Below, in pieces: positions 1 to 13,184 of a stretch of DNA of 64,000 nt. The first letter of the stretch is position 1; the number at the start of each line of letters is the position of its first letter. This DNA is from Limnanthes douglasii subsp. nivea. Its lineage: Eukaryota > Streptophyta > Magnoliopsida > Brassicales > Limnanthaceae. The notes under the pieces were generated by a model, which worked only from the letters and a program-made list of their open reading frames with translations, did not search any database and had not been told where the DNA came from. The stretch is taken from NCBI GenBank assembly GCA_036936605.1, contig JAUPFV010000003.1, forward strand, positions 105,099,278 to 105,163,277, read 5' to 3'. A program made the translations under genes and the position numbers.

Positions 1-51
1 TATTTGTATTTTGATTATGCGTTAAACATGTTAGTTTTATTTGCCCGTGCT

Positions 52-1345
52 TTATCCGTGTATTAATCAAGTTTTTTATTTTCATTTTGTCCTAAAGATT
101 CAAGTTTTGTGTCACTATTGGTCCCTCACAATTCTATCCGATTATACCCTTTTTCAGCTTAGTCAACAACCACCTCACTTTTATCATTTACCATAATTGT
201 TTTGTCATTTATCATTTTACCTTCTTTTTTTTACCTTATTTCATTTACAATGTATAAATGGTTTGGACCCAGATTAAACCATAAACTCACAATTCAACAA
301 CCCAACAATACCAATAAATTACTCAAACCCATTAAACTATCTGAAACCATTTCACTACCCAAACCCGAACCCGAATTAACCAAACCCAAATTAATCAGTT
401 TCGACCCTAATTTTCATAGAATTTCTTCTTTTTGTATTGTATCATAACCCAAACCCGAATCAATTACCATACCCGAAACCATGAACTACTTCTTCTTTCA
501 GTATTCTACAATTTCTTGTATTCTAACGAACTTATACAATAAGTTAGGATTTTAAATGTATGAAAACAAGAATTTAAAAAGCATGAAGAATTTATAGTGT
601 ATGAACACTATATTAACTTCTTCTTCGTGTACATCTTCTTCATGTTTTTGCACTATACATTCTACACTATACATCTTCTTCTTCGTTAACTTATACAGTA
701 AAAACACTATACAGTGTACATCTTCTTCTTCGTTAGTACACTCAATTACCATACACTCTACATCTTCTACTTCATTAAATAACCGGAACACCTGATTCAG
801 TAACTTATACAGTAAGAACACTCAATTAACTTCTTATTCCTGTATAACTTCAGATTTATAGTGTATGAAAACGTGAAGAATAAAAAACTGAATTAGTAAT
901 AACAAAACTAGTGAAGATGGTAAAATACATGAAAGAAGAAGTTCTATATAAATTAGGGTTGAAACTAATTAATTGGGGGTTTGGTTAATTGGAGTTTGGG
1001 TTTGGGTAATTAAATGGTTTTGAGTAATTTTAATGGGTTTGGATAGTTTAATGGTATTATTGGGTTGTGAATCTATGGTTTAAACGCGGGACCAACCCAT
1101 TTATATGTGGTAAATGAAATAAGAGAAAGATAAAGTAGTAAATGGTAAAAAATGATAAATGGTATAAGTGAGATGGCTGTTCACCGGGCTGAGAGAGGAG
1201 GATAATCGAATCGAATTGTAAATGAGCAATAGTGTCAGCAAAACTTGGATCTTTGTGGTGAACTAATCTTACACATTTATGAAACATGAAGAATGAGTGA
1301 CAAACACAAATAAAAATAAAAACTAGTTTGATACACCAACAAAAC
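52..1345. mobile_element. Foldback element with long imperfect inverted arms
   Basis: The + strand from about 52 to 446 matches the reverse complement of about 955 to 1345 over nearly its whole length. Shared landmarks in the same order include CACTATTG, ACCATCTCACTT/ACCACCTCACTT, TTTACCATTT, TATAAATGG, AAACCATA and runs of ACCCAAACCC. Each arm is about 350-400 bp, and the right arm carries a 40-bp insertion. The middle (about 450-950) is repetitive. Long arms around a repetitive middle are typical of foldback or long-TIR Mutator-like non-autonomous elements. I found no transposase and no clear target-site duplication, and the left end may lie outside the window. The class is inferred; the inverted repeat is seen directly. 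Confidence 0.6.
528..870. repeat. Repetitive loop of the foldback element
   Basis: Between the two arms, short blocks recur: CTTATACAGTAA or a close variant near 530, 690 and 805, ACATCTTCTTCTTCG near 660 and 720, AACACTCAATTAACTTC near 820 with a variant near 605, and ATAGTGTATGAA near 593 and 858. The TTC runs give a translation rich in Ser/Thr on one strand and Glu/Asp on the other. These short ORFs are low-complexity artefacts and not genes. Confidence 0.55.
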
Positions 1346-1399
1346 ATAGAGACGAATAAATAATTTTCAACCGAAATTATATTTTAGTATATTTTATTG

Positions 1400-3320
1400 G
1401 TGTCCGAATATTTGTATCTTGATTTGTTTTACTAATTTAATTTTGAATCCAAGTATCTATTTTAATTTTAATGTTTTTCTTAAACAAACTTACTGACTTT
1501 CAAAATATGACCGTAAAGATTTGTACAAATAATTAAATTTATTCTCCAGAAATAATTAATAAGTTAAGAGAGTATATTATTCAGGAGAATAATTTTATAG
1601 GGTATAGATTTCTCAATCATTCCTGCCTATATGATTCTATAGGTACCAATCTCTAGTCTTTTCTAAGAATAACTAATCATGTGGTATAGTAACAAAGAAC
1701 TAGTTTTAAATTAAAACAGGTAAGACCTTATATTTATTTATATATATGTAGCGGCATTAAAAGTTTATATATAGCGGCATTAAGAGTTTATTTGAATGAC
1801 TGGAAGTGAAACTTCCAATATATATTTTCAGTCAGCTTCGAAGTTTTGAACTTATTTTACTAATTAAATTCTGTTAAGGATAAAAACATATAATTGTTAT
1901 AATTTATTTTTACTTTCTGGGAATTTTTTATCTTATCCTTTTCTTTTTCTTAAAATATATAGATTTGACCAAGTATTGTCACTTTAAATTTAGTATATTT
2001 ATCTAAACTGTATTTTGTTTAAACAAAAATTGACATTTACACACTTCCAAATAGATAACGAATGGTTCCATGATTGGCTAGTCCACGTAAATTAAAAAAA
2101 TAAAAAATAAAAATTAACTTAATCTTTATTTTGTTGCAGGTATTCTATGTATGGGCTGGAGTTTGGATTCTAGATTGCGGTACACTCGGAGTCTCCCCTC
2201 AGCCAGCATCATGATTTCTTCAGGACGCCATCCCCTTATATATCATCTTGATTTAGACACCCTTAATCTAGGGCATCTCTTATTATTATCTATTCCTCTA
2301 TTACTGTTGTATTACTTCGGGGTATGTCCCAGAAAATTGTATGAACATTTCTATTTAAATTTTAAAATCTTTTACACCCAAAAAAAATATATAGCAAAGG
2401 CATATTATATTTAAAAAGTTAGTACATATATAAACATCTCAAAATTATAAATTTGTTTTGAATTAATTAGTTAAAGTGATATATAACATGTTATATATTT
2501 TATTAGTATTATTTAAATAATGTTGGTAATATGTTCAACGGATTTGGTAAAATCTAGTAATAATGAAAAATTAAGATTTGTAATTCTACTTGAAGGATAA
2601 TATGAAGATATAATTTCGTAATGAACAAACATAAAAATAATAATAAAAATAACAGAAAAATAAATAAATAATAAATATAAATAATTAATAAAAAAATATA
2701 ATTTTTTTGTGTAAAGTTATAAGATTTACGATTAGGTTCGGATCGAAGAGTTTGAAAATATATTTAATATCACTATATTTCTTTTATAGTTATAGTTTTT
2801 ATAATATTTTTAAATATAAGAAATAACTAATAAATAAAATTGAAGTCATTTAGATAATACCAATAGTCTGATTTGCTTCAACTCCGAGTTGTTGATTCTT
2901 AAAACAGCTAAGCTGAAACATGAAACGACCAAACAATATAGTGACCACACTGTTTCGAATTCAAAACATTACTCACTAGTCATGTCAAACTTTTACCTTA
3001 CTGAATTTGTTTGAAGTTTGAAATGTTATTGACTAGTCATTTTAACCTTTGAATGACATAACTGCCGATGTCTGAACCTTAGTGAGAGTAATAAATAACC
3101 TTAGTGAGCAGGATTATAGCGTGTTGGTTAAGTGAAACTCCACTTAACATGTGTCGTTTACGTGGCTAGACATTAGTACTCTGATAACACAAGTCATCAT
3201 AGTCGTTTCTGTTACAGCATGCATAACCGTTGAGCATGAGCGCATCCTAGTCATTTGATATGTGCATTTGTAGGAAAAATTTGGACCATTCGATGTTAAC
3301 TAAATCAGTGAATGAGATTA
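1400..3320. other. AT-rich intergenic stretch, no gene recognised
   Basis: No homologous coding sequence was recognised. A short direct duplication of TAGCGGCATTAA occurs at about 1750 and 1774. A less AT-rich patch at about 2135-2340 follows a pyrimidine-rich tract ending in GCAG, so it looks like a 3' splice site plus exon fragment, but its translations matched no family I know. Confidence 0.4.
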
Positions 3321-3330
3321 ACTTACTTTG

Positions 3331-3340
3331 TATATAAATA
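3331..3340 (+). promoter_or_regulatory. Possible TATA box of a decayed transposon ORF
   Basis: TATATAAATA stands about 150 bp before an acidic, Asp/Ser-rich reading frame that starts the coding remnant at about 3480. A pyrimidine-rich leader lies between them. This placement fits a plant core promoter, but the downstream frame is disrupted and no transcript data are available. Confidence 0.3.
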
Positions 3341-3479
3341 CGTTGATGGTCTATTTTTTTATTACTTTTAGCCAACTATTTATCTTTTCTCTCTGTCGAA
3401 AACCTTATCTTTAGCCTTATCTCTTCTCATTTTTTTCGGTCTTCACTTTTAACCTTTTTTACTTAACCAAATAGCTCAC

Positions 3480-6400
3480 ACAATTAGACGAATTGTTTAT
3501 GACTATAATAGTGAGGATCCCGATAGTCAAAATAATCGTTGTTCAGATAATTTCGGGGATGCCTCCCCGAATACTCCTATGGTAGATGATGAATCTGATG
3601 AAAATAATTAACAGATGGAGTCTACTTTCTTATATGTCGAAGCTTTCATAGTTCTACCTTTAGGATCTTAATTTTGTTTTCTTAAAATCTCAAAGTCTGA
3701 AAATAGTTACTTTGGCTTGTTCGGCCCAATCGGGGTTGTGTGGAGTAGTCCCCGAGTAGAGGTTGATAAGGTCACATATGTTTCCCTTAATATGGTGAGA
3801 GATTCAAATTATCTAAAACATGCCGAAATTTTAGGAGAATGGATCTAAATGGTTCTCTTACTGCCTATGACAGATCACATAATGAACGAGATATATGTGT
3901 ATTGGGAATCCAAGGCTTTGTAATGCGGTGTAAATTTAAAGAAGAACAAATGATAAAAAAAACCTAGGATTTCAAGAACTCACAGTTCACTCAGACTCAA
4001 ATTTTGAATTTTTATGTTATAAAAAAAATACATAAATAATTCAATTAGGGTTTGGAAGCCTTAAATAGAAATATTCTGAAATCTTAATTCAAAATAAGAA
4101 AATAAAACAAATGTACCAAAATCAAATTCTATCAAATATGAACATAATCAGATTTGATATAGTATTCTAAATAAATCATTAAAATATAATCAAATTAAAT
4201 CGTGTTGATGACATATTTTGTATTATTATTACATGTATTGTTGACATGCATCTCCGTTTGTCGTACCAAAACAAGAGTTAGTATATAATCTGGAGTCAGA
4301 TCGATGGTAATAAAATGATACTATTGTACTCCTAATAAAAGAAAAATTATTTCATTCTTCAAAAAATCTCCATACTACTCTTTCTTATCTTCAATGTGTC
4401 CACCAGGTTCTATTTCAAAATCACCCAAAACTCCTTCGGGTTCTACTTTAAAATCTCATATTTAATCTATTAAAAGACTACATTTTTCTTCTTCCATACC
4501 ACATAACTTATTCAACTCCTCAACAAACTGATTTATTTCTTCCAAACCTGAATTTTTATTTTTATCAATAAATTTTTTACTATTTTCTATACTAGAAACT
4601 GAAATTGAAGAAAGATTATAATTTTTTACCTTATCGGAAGAAAGTGAATTATTTCTCGATTGCTCCTTATCTCATGAGACAGCATCTCGACAAACAGGTT
4701 TTTTTTATCTGTCAACTGATAGCTAATTTAAACTCCTATAGTAATTGGTCAACACGATCGGTAACAAAATTCATAGTGCGTCCCCGCATACCTAAACGAT
4801 CTTTGAGATCTTCACGACCATAAATGTTTTTCTCTATTTTAGACTTTTAATCAAAAAAATCAGGCTTCCAATATGGGGAATCAACCCTTCAAAATCGAGA
4901 ATTTTATCGCGATGACAATCACCAACTTTAAAATAACAGTCATTACTATTACTTAACAATATAGAACTGTTACAAAGTTGTTGTTGATCTTCTTGACTCA
5001 AAGAATACATGGAAGTGCTCGTTCATCTTCCTAACCATAAACTACGAGACTCGATAAACTCATTCCGAGCCAGCAATACCTCGACGTTTGCCCAAACAAA
5101 GTAATTCATCTTAATTTTTATTTTACTTTAAGTTTAATATGTTTTAGAGCATGTATGGGCCTGTGCTAAGTTGGATTTTTTATAGATTTTATTTGAAAGT
5201 TTCTCGAGTACTTGGATGATGTGATAGAAAATTGTACTATCTTTGGAGACTTATTATCTAGAGACTGAGGGAAGGAACCCTAACTCCCATTAAACCTATA
5301 ACACTTCATTAAGTCTGGCTTTTGGTCGCAACCAATTCAAACTAAAGCAATTGTAGCCTTTTTTATTCACATTAAAGTGACATGCAAAATGTATGAGATT
5401 ATTATTGTAGTTTTCATATCTATTCATGGAGGTACCGAGCCGACAATGTACACACCTCCCCTAATATCTGAAAAAAGTTATAGCTCGATAAGACAATAAA
5501 AAGGTTACAAAGAAAACAAGCTCAAAAGGCTTCTTACGATACTTGAGTGAATTAGGGAATAGAAGAGCAAGTTGACCAAAAAGAAAATGAGGCTTAGAGA
5601 TGAAAAAAACTCTCATGAGACCGTAGTGTCGGGTTGAATGAAGAGGTTGATAAAATTTGGACCTAGTTGATTTAAGAAAGTGCATTACCGGAGTGTCTAT
5701 AGTAGGCTTGAAGGTATCCCTTAAACCTTATCCTTGATAAAAAGAACTATTAGCCGATATGACAGCCTCAGACGTAGGGGTCAACCTTATATCCCTGGCA
5801 AAAATTACCAAAACCAATATTGAAGCAAAAAATTATGTCTAGTAGAAAACATATGTTCCAGAAGTGAGCCTTTTACCTATTGAATTAATAAAGAAGGCTA
5901 TCTTAAGTGTGGTCTATTCGCCCACACCCAAACCATTATTATTGATATGCTCATAATAGACTTTGCGAGATAGAAAATTGAGCACAACGTTGATGTAATT
6001 TTCTTTCCTTATTTTATTTACTTATTGTTTGTCATGATGTAACTATGAATTTTTTTGTATACCATGTTCAACGTCTTCACCATATTGTATAAAATTTTAG
6101 AAGATTATGCTCATATTGTTCCAGAATTCAAGCCCCTTATGAGGATAGTAACCTAACCGTCAGAAGTCATTTTCCAGGATAAGGAAAATAAGGTCAAGGC
6201 TGATTTAAATTTCCAATCAGAGTAATGTTAGGAAAGATGATTCGACGAAGATTTTTTTATTGAATTTTCAAATTTCCAATCAGAGTAAGGTTATGGAAGA
6301 TGCTTCGATGAAGATTTCTTTATTGAATGAGGCATACTCTAAAGTGCATAACAAATCGCATATGACTTAGAAGTTGAGAATGAGATTAAAGAGGTGTACA

Positions 6401-6530
6401 GACATTTATAGAATAACTTTTTCTAATAATAAAGTTTGATATGAGGAGACTCTTTAAGCTTCCAGAAAGGATCTCCAAGGTGCTATGGACCTAATGAAGT
6501 CTGAGGATGAAAGTCGTTAGCTATGAAACC
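3480..6530 (+). pseudogene. Decayed extra-ORF remnant, Tat-lineage gypsy type
   Basis: Broken + strand frames are interrupted by a transposon fragment at about 3960-5120. The first part is acidic and Ser/Asp-rich, then reads SSPRVEVDKVTYVSLNM-like sequence. After the insertion, frames resemble the globular domain of the extra ORF carried by many plant Tat gypsy elements (Pfam calls a related family putative gypsy-type transposon). The end (about 6170-6530) is rich in charged and heptad-like sequence, as expected for a coiled-coil C-terminus, and contains a 64-bp tandem duplication (about 6207-6335). Stops and frameshifts are frequent. No pol genes are seen next to it, so it is an isolated fragment. 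The family assignment is an inference from weak similarity. Confidence 0.35.
3960..5120 (-). mobile_element. Gypsy fragment related to the 38-kb element
   Basis: Positions 4670-4880 match 38730-38945 closely: both carry AGACA(G/A)CATCTCGA, GATCTTC(A/C)CGA and a CAGGCTT(C/T)-type block in the same order. On the - strand this encodes a charged stretch related to HEDREDRLSMRG. The AT-rich part at 4010-4210 resembles the LTR of the 38-kb element. It interrupts the preceding coding remnant. Exact ends and a target-site duplication were not found, so it is truncated or too old to delimit. Confidence 0.5.
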
Positions 6531-8393
6531 TTTAAAATATTAAGGGATTAAGTTATCTTTGGTGAATAATATAACAATGTATTATTGATTTTTTGGATAA
6601 TGTTTTTTTATTAGTTTGTATGAGTGAAGAGTATTAGCTCCTACATCCTTAACATTTTAAGGGTTTGCGCTATCCACTGTGGAAAAAGAGAAAACAAAAT
6701 TATAGTGCGAAAACTAAAAAAACCTCTATGGTACTTAAACATGTATATATATCGTGCATAAATAAAAACGCAATGCATTGCTTAAAACTATATGTGTTTT
6801 ATTTATTCAAATATAAATTTAAAATAAATAACTTGTTAAAATCAATTATATAGTTATATTTAATTAATTTTATGAGGATTTTTGTTTTGGTAGTAATAAA
6901 ATGCATTAAATCAAAAGTAAAGATAATGAATGTTATAGATTTATGGTGTATTTGTTTTCCAAAAATAACATATGTATGTTTGAGATATAGTTTACCATAA
7001 AAGTTAAAATTACAAAAAAAATACAACAGTAGAACTTAAAAATGTGTATAGATGAAATAACAAATATGAAAAAACATACATTTGAAGAAAAATCAATCGC
7101 TACACAAGAGAAGTCATGAGAATAATGAAACCTTTAATAGACGGTAGGGAAGAGCTGCTCGTGGTGCAAGTTTGTTTAACCTAATAGCAGCATAGTTCCA
7201 AAAAAATTTGGGCCAACTCAATCCATAATCTGAAACCATAAAATACTTAGGAATCAAAGTTTTGTCCATTGGATAAATATAAAAATCTTATGAACTACGG
7301 TTTGTACCATTAGCGCTAGTGTAACCAAAACCATCGGTAGTATGGTTATACCCTCAACAACAATGCAATTAATATGAAATAAAAGAGAGAAAATGTTTTA
7401 TGCGTGAAACCAAGATATCAAGTAAAGTTTACAGTAAGAGTGACAACCATAGAAAGTTGAAACTAGATATTCAGAATGGTAACTTGAACTGTTCGATACA
7501 ATATTTTATTAATAATAAAAAAACAAAAACGAACTTTTTTTAGGAGAATTATTAGATGTTTTAGATAAGTATTTTTTATTAATTTAATGGTTTTTATAAA
7601 AAAAAATGATTTTTTTCTTATTTCGAAAGTCAAACCATTGTATCTTTTAATTCTTTAATAAATACAAACATTTTTCACGTTGATCTAATATATTGGATGA
7701 TATCACATTTTCATGTTTAAGGTTTTCATAATTTTATAACCATCTTTGTAGTCTCAACGCACAACATTCGTTTAATTCTCAATTTTATTAATATTGTTTA
7801 TTTTTTGTCAATATAATATCTTTACTTTTACTATTTTTGGTATTCCATCTTAATATTTTCATAATTTAGACTAAAAAAATAATCATATATAAATAACTTT
7901 TAAAAAATTTAAATATAAAACTGTATATGCAATATTTTTAAATGTTTTAGTGGTCAAATTCACAAAAAATATACTACTGATGAATCATCTCGAAGTATTT
8001 GGCGGAAATTTTGCAAGAAATAAATTTTGCATCTTATAATAAGCTCTACAAAAACTATAACATGACATTATTAATTAGGTCAAAATTAAGTTAATAAATT
8101 TGTAGAAATAAACTTATTCTTACCTACCACACTTAGTAATTTGGATATTATTTTAATATAATTAGTTGAATGATGTATACCGGAGTAACTAATTTATCAA
8201 TATATGTAATTTTTTATGTAATTTCATGACCAAATTAAAATATTAATATTTTATCAGGCTTAACAAATATACCTTTTAAAAATGTATGAGAAAGAAAGAT
8301 AGTTAAAATAAATATTATAATTTATTGTGCAATTCTTTTCAACAAAATAAAATATGAAATTTTTTTTTTAAACTGGAAATGATAAAAATTTGA
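6531..8393. other. AT-rich intergenic stretch, nothing recognised
   Basis: Very AT-rich sequence with short reading frames only. None gave a recognisable protein in translation, and no terminal repeats or tRNA-like boxes were noticed. Confidence 0.4.
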
Positions 8394-9215
8394 GTTAGGC
8401 TATAATGAGACCATGAGAACAAGACATTAATCAATTTATTTTCCAAAAACTTGAATTGTCTTTAATACCCTTATCTTACAAAAATCCTAATTTCAACCTA
8501 ATTACCCGCATTTTACCCCAGCCACTCTCACTACCCACTAACAAACACTAAACCTAACCAAACAAATATACTAACATCCATAAAATATCTTCTATATATC
8601 CTAGTAAATTGTACTTTTGTCTTAGCTTTGACTATTTCCCTAATTATATGTAGCATCATGCATTCGCGCTTCTTCTGATGTCACTATGCCGCACCAAAAA
8701 TATCTGAAGACTGATGTCACTTGTAAAAAAATAGTTATATATTGTTAAAAATGGTAGATTTCCTCTCACGCAACTCTTTCTTACTAGTGTTGGGTTGCTG
8801 AATAAACCACATAGAAAATTATAATTTTAAAAGTAAAATCATAGAACCAACTGTCATACACGTTGTATCCAATATTGGATTGCGAGTATTGTGTTGATTT
8901 TACTGCTCTTACTGATTACAAATGTTCTCGAAACAACATTTTTCTTCTTGTTTTCTCTCTTTTAAAAGACATATTGGGTTAAATTCTTGTAGTGCTTGTT
9001 ATGAATTTTGATCGAGTGTTTGGTTAAAATGCTTCAATTGGATTGGTTGCAGATTGTACGTCAATAAGAAATCGATACACACCTTGCGTGATTTTCTACT
9101 GATTCTCATTTCTCAATTGGTTCTATTAGTTTGCATTTGAGAGAAAATAAGTTTTGTATCAATGGATTTTTGGTAATTAATGTTCTAACAAAACAGGGTC
9201 TCATTATAGCATAAC
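8394..9215. mobile_element. Small TIR element (non-autonomous DNA transposon)
   Basis: The ends form an inverted repeat: GTTAGGCTATAATGAGACC at 8394-8412 and its complement, with one mismatch, at 9197-9215. Weaker similarity continues inward for some 40 bp (ACATTAAT and CCAAAAA blocks on both sides). The 822-bp length and lack of coding capacity fit a non-autonomous cut-and-paste element. I could not find a convincing target-site duplication, so the superfamily is left open. Confidence 0.45.
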
Positions 9216-9979
9216 CCTAAGAATTTTGATGATCCGATTATTTATTTTAATGATAATACAATTAAATATTTATTTTTTAAACTAATATATTTTTAAGTTT
9301 TTAAATAAGTTTAATTATAAAATTATTCATATTATACTTATTATAATAGTGCTAAAATCTATTTAAAATATATGTTTGTAGAATGTTTGGCCAAAATATA
9401 AATGATGAAATCTTTTTAAGATATATGTTTATAGATTTTTTTTTTGGTCGGAACTCAAATATGGACAGTTGATGTCATAAAGTTTAAAAGATAAGTCTAT
9501 AAGCTTATAGTTAGAAGTCCATAAGAGCTACTCATCCAAGTTTATACATTTAAGTATAACGATATTCTCATCATAAGGCTCATTTAATATTATATAAGAA
9601 ATAATCTCTAATATTAATATATGAACTCTTTCTAGAATTTCAAATATTGTAATCTCATAACGAGACTCTTATTTCCCTCAAAGTAATATTTACTCATTCC
9701 TAGATTATCCCAACAATATCTCAGTCCTAAAAAAATAGTTACCACCATAAAACCTTTGGCCACTCCTTAAATTCCATTCTCCGGTTATTCACTTGCCCCG
9801 AACATTTTCCATCACTACAAAATACTCAAACACAAATTTACCTCACCAAATTGATGTCGTATGTGGAAAATTGAGATCACAGAAATATGATTTCTTCAAA
9901 ACCTTGATCAAATTTCCATTCACATCTCTTACTAGTTTCTCAAAATTCAAAAACTTGAAAATTAAAAAGAACTAAAAAT
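9216..9979. other. Intergenic or 5' part of the first Tat element
   Basis: No coding similarity found. If the gypsy element that follows still has a 5' LTR or leader it should lie here, but I could not identify TG/CA ends or a primer-binding site. Confidence 0.3.
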
Positions 9980-10019
9980 GTTACTCTTATTAGTAAGCTA
10001 AGAACCAACAATTATCCCA

Positions 10020-11470
10020 AAGAACCCTGATGTGCCAGATGTGCGAGACCTACCAAACTGTCCTGATGTAGATATTTAGCGAAAGATAGATGAAATGAGA
10101 AAGGAATATACTAGACATCAGAATTTTGTCCAATTCGATTTTTACTAGTGGCCCTCATCTATGTTTTGAAATTCAATAACCATAAGATAAAAATGACAAA
10201 GAAAGATATTATGTCACTTATTCTATGCTAAGGTACCATTATTGGTACATTACTACCCAATGAAAATCATATTAGGGGATTTGTGGTGCTTAACGAGAGC
10301 CAAATTTCCAAAATATAGCACAACAACGCTCTTGACAAGTGAAGAGTCTTAGTGGGTGGGACCGCATGTACCACTTCATAATGGATATCTACCCAAGATA
10401 ACTCATCTTAGAAGCTTCCTACCCACGTTACCTGGACCCACAGTTCACTCAAATGATATAGTCGATTTTGACTTGAACATGTATAAAACGGTGTATCGCC
10501 ACCCAGATCGCTCAAAGACGGATGATCCTAAGGGTATTATAACCAAAATTCCTCTAGTGGGATTATGAAAGCTCCACCACGATACCCGATCTACTAGGGA
10601 ACCAACTAATAAAATTATGGATGCATATGAATATGAGTCTCTTTAGGCGTAACATGAGAAAAATGTCCCTCGGGCTCCACTAGTAAACCCACAGCCTCAG
10701 GAAAACTTCAATCACGCTCCTTTCGTACACTTAGAAAACTAGAAAAATTACTTAATGCTCCTATTGTACAACAAGAAAACTACGATAACTACTATCAAGC
10801 TCCGCTAGTGCATCAAACAATTCTATATAGCTTTTATCAAGGTCTTCTAGTGAACTAAGCAAATAAAAAATGGTTTCCCCAGGTTCCACCCATGAGCCAA
10901 CAGAACCCTTTAGTGGTTCCTCCAATATTTCAATCGAGTTTTTATTATGCATGTCCAATATCGCCACCATTCTCCTAAGACTACAGCCAGCAAATCTAGG
11001 AAATTACGCTTTCATGCATTTGGCTACACAGTGTTATGGTCACCAGTAGTAGTACCATATCATTTATTTAGCCAAGAGAACCAGACTCGTCTAGGCTCAT
11101 TTTTTAGTGAACAAGGTTCCAGGTTTGTTAAATCCCCGCTGACACTATAGATCTTGTATGAAGACTTACAACTAAAGTTTAACCACTACAAGATGGACAA
11201 ATATGATGGATTAGGAGATCCAGAACATCATATAAAGCAGTTCGAGAATGAGATATTATGTTTTGGTGGAGACAATAGGCTTCATGTACACGAAATTCTC
11301 TATAATTTCTAGAGGCATTGCTTTAACCCAGTTCAATCAGGTTCCTCCATACAATATCCAAAACTTTGGTATGTTGCGGACTCCCTAAATAAACCACCTA
11401 ATTAGTTTTCAAGTTCACCAAATAATATAATTCATTGCAACTACTTGCCAAAAGAGAGTATATGAAAACA
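10020..11470 (+). pseudogene. gag remnant of first Tat element
   Basis: The best-preserved part, at about 11160-11280, reads NHYKMDKYDGLGDPEHHIKQ followed by FENEILCFGGDNRLHVHE. This is the start of the retrotransposon gag domain (consensus K-YDG-GDPEHHI-QFE). Upstream, about 10670-10860, is a Pro/Gln/Asn-rich segment with imperfect peptide repeats of the type (N/H)AP-V----EN, as found in the N-terminal half of plant gypsy Gag proteins. Several stops and frameshifts break the frame. Confidence 0.6.
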
Positions 11471-13184
11471 CATTCAACATGTTTTTCAAACAAAAATAGA
11501 TTGCATGATTATCTTGACTTGGTGTCTATTTCATCTTACAGATAAAAAATTCTGCCGAGACTTTTAACAAAAAATTATTATTAAAAAAGAAAACAAATTT
11601 TGAGGACCTACTTGCTCAAGTGGACAATCAAATCAAATTATATGATACTATAAGATAAATGATAACATGAGTTCTAAACACCTACCCTTCCTACAATTAT
11701 CTTGCAAACACTAACAAGTCCCTCATAATGGTAGAAGTTAAGATAGTGAAGCTTTGATCAGAAGATTTAGCTCTGAAACCCCACACATCTGAAGTGTCAA
11801 TAAGACCAAGACATTTTAACGATCAAACTCAAGGTTTCAAAAGAAACTTCAGAAGAAACTTTTAAAAAAATTACAAAAATATTTGAAAGCTGAAATGCTT
11901 TGGCCGGACCCTAAACAAAACTTAATGAAAACTTGAGGGTAATCAATGAAAAAACTAAGGACATGGTAAATTTTAGGCATCTTCATAAGATGTGGACTTC
12001 TAGGGATATGAAGGATAAGAATAGGTCTTACAAGCTCTACAATTATATGTGACATTATGTCGAATAAAATAAAGAACATCCATAAGTTACGATAATTTCC
12101 AAACTTCTAAAAAATAGAAAAAAATGCCATCATGGATAGATAAAAGATATACATGAATCTAGATCCGAACAGACAAGCCATCAACATAATTTAATTAGGG
12201 GAATCACTCGCATGTATTTCTAAAACTTCTATCAATAGACATATAAATGACTTAGAAGTCTAATATATGAGAAAAATATCAAGCAACCTATATAGATACC
12301 TTTATCCAATGCTTGGATTCATTGATGTTGACCTAAATGATATGTAGCACCGCACCAAGATGCGATAATAATTACAGTTGATATAAAAATGGTAGAAGTT
12401 AAAAAAGTTATGTTAAATACATAAAATTTGAAAAATATTCTATTTAACAGTACATAAGACAAGATGTGTGGTGACATGGTCCTAACACCATCATAGAGAA
12501 TTCTGAACAGATTTTATGGGATTATTACAGAAGTTGTGAGAGATTTAAACTTGGATATGACTCTAGGAAAATAAGAATCAGAAATAAAGTTGAATGCTTG
12601 TTCATGATAATAAAAAGAAAGTTGAATGTTTGTTCATGATAGTTGATGCGCCTTGTTTGTAAAACATGGTCTTGGAAAGACTTTGGGTAGCGAGATTATT
12701 TTTCTAGTACCAATGGTGCATCAACACCTTTGAAAGACAACAAATGGAAATGTTGGTATGATAAGGGGCAGCGGAGAATATTAATGAAGTGTTCTGAAGT
12801 CTCGATAGCCCTAAAAAGTAGCAGCCAATATGAGCATCAGTTATCCCTGATGATATGGATGACTCAAAAAAAGACGCTCACTAAATTGAGCCAAGAAAAT
12901 AAGTGCAGTGCAATATACTGGAAGAAAATAAAGTTGTTCACCTTAGTCGACACATAATAGATAACTTGTTGAAAAAATTCAATATGTTTGCGTGGACTAT
13001 CAAATATGTAAAAATAGTCAATTCAAAATTATATGCCATGTGTTATTTATAGATATTATGTTCCAGGCAATCAAGCAACATATAAGATCGTTATCTTAGC
13101 AAAAAATTGAAGCAACAATGGTTAAGGTTAATATGTTCAGTGAAGTATGCCACATCATAAAAGATCTTTACCCACTATGGACAA

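Noticed and set aside
552..821. Glu/Val-rich ORF on the - strand
   Set aside because: Low-complexity translation of TTC repeats in the foldback element's middle.
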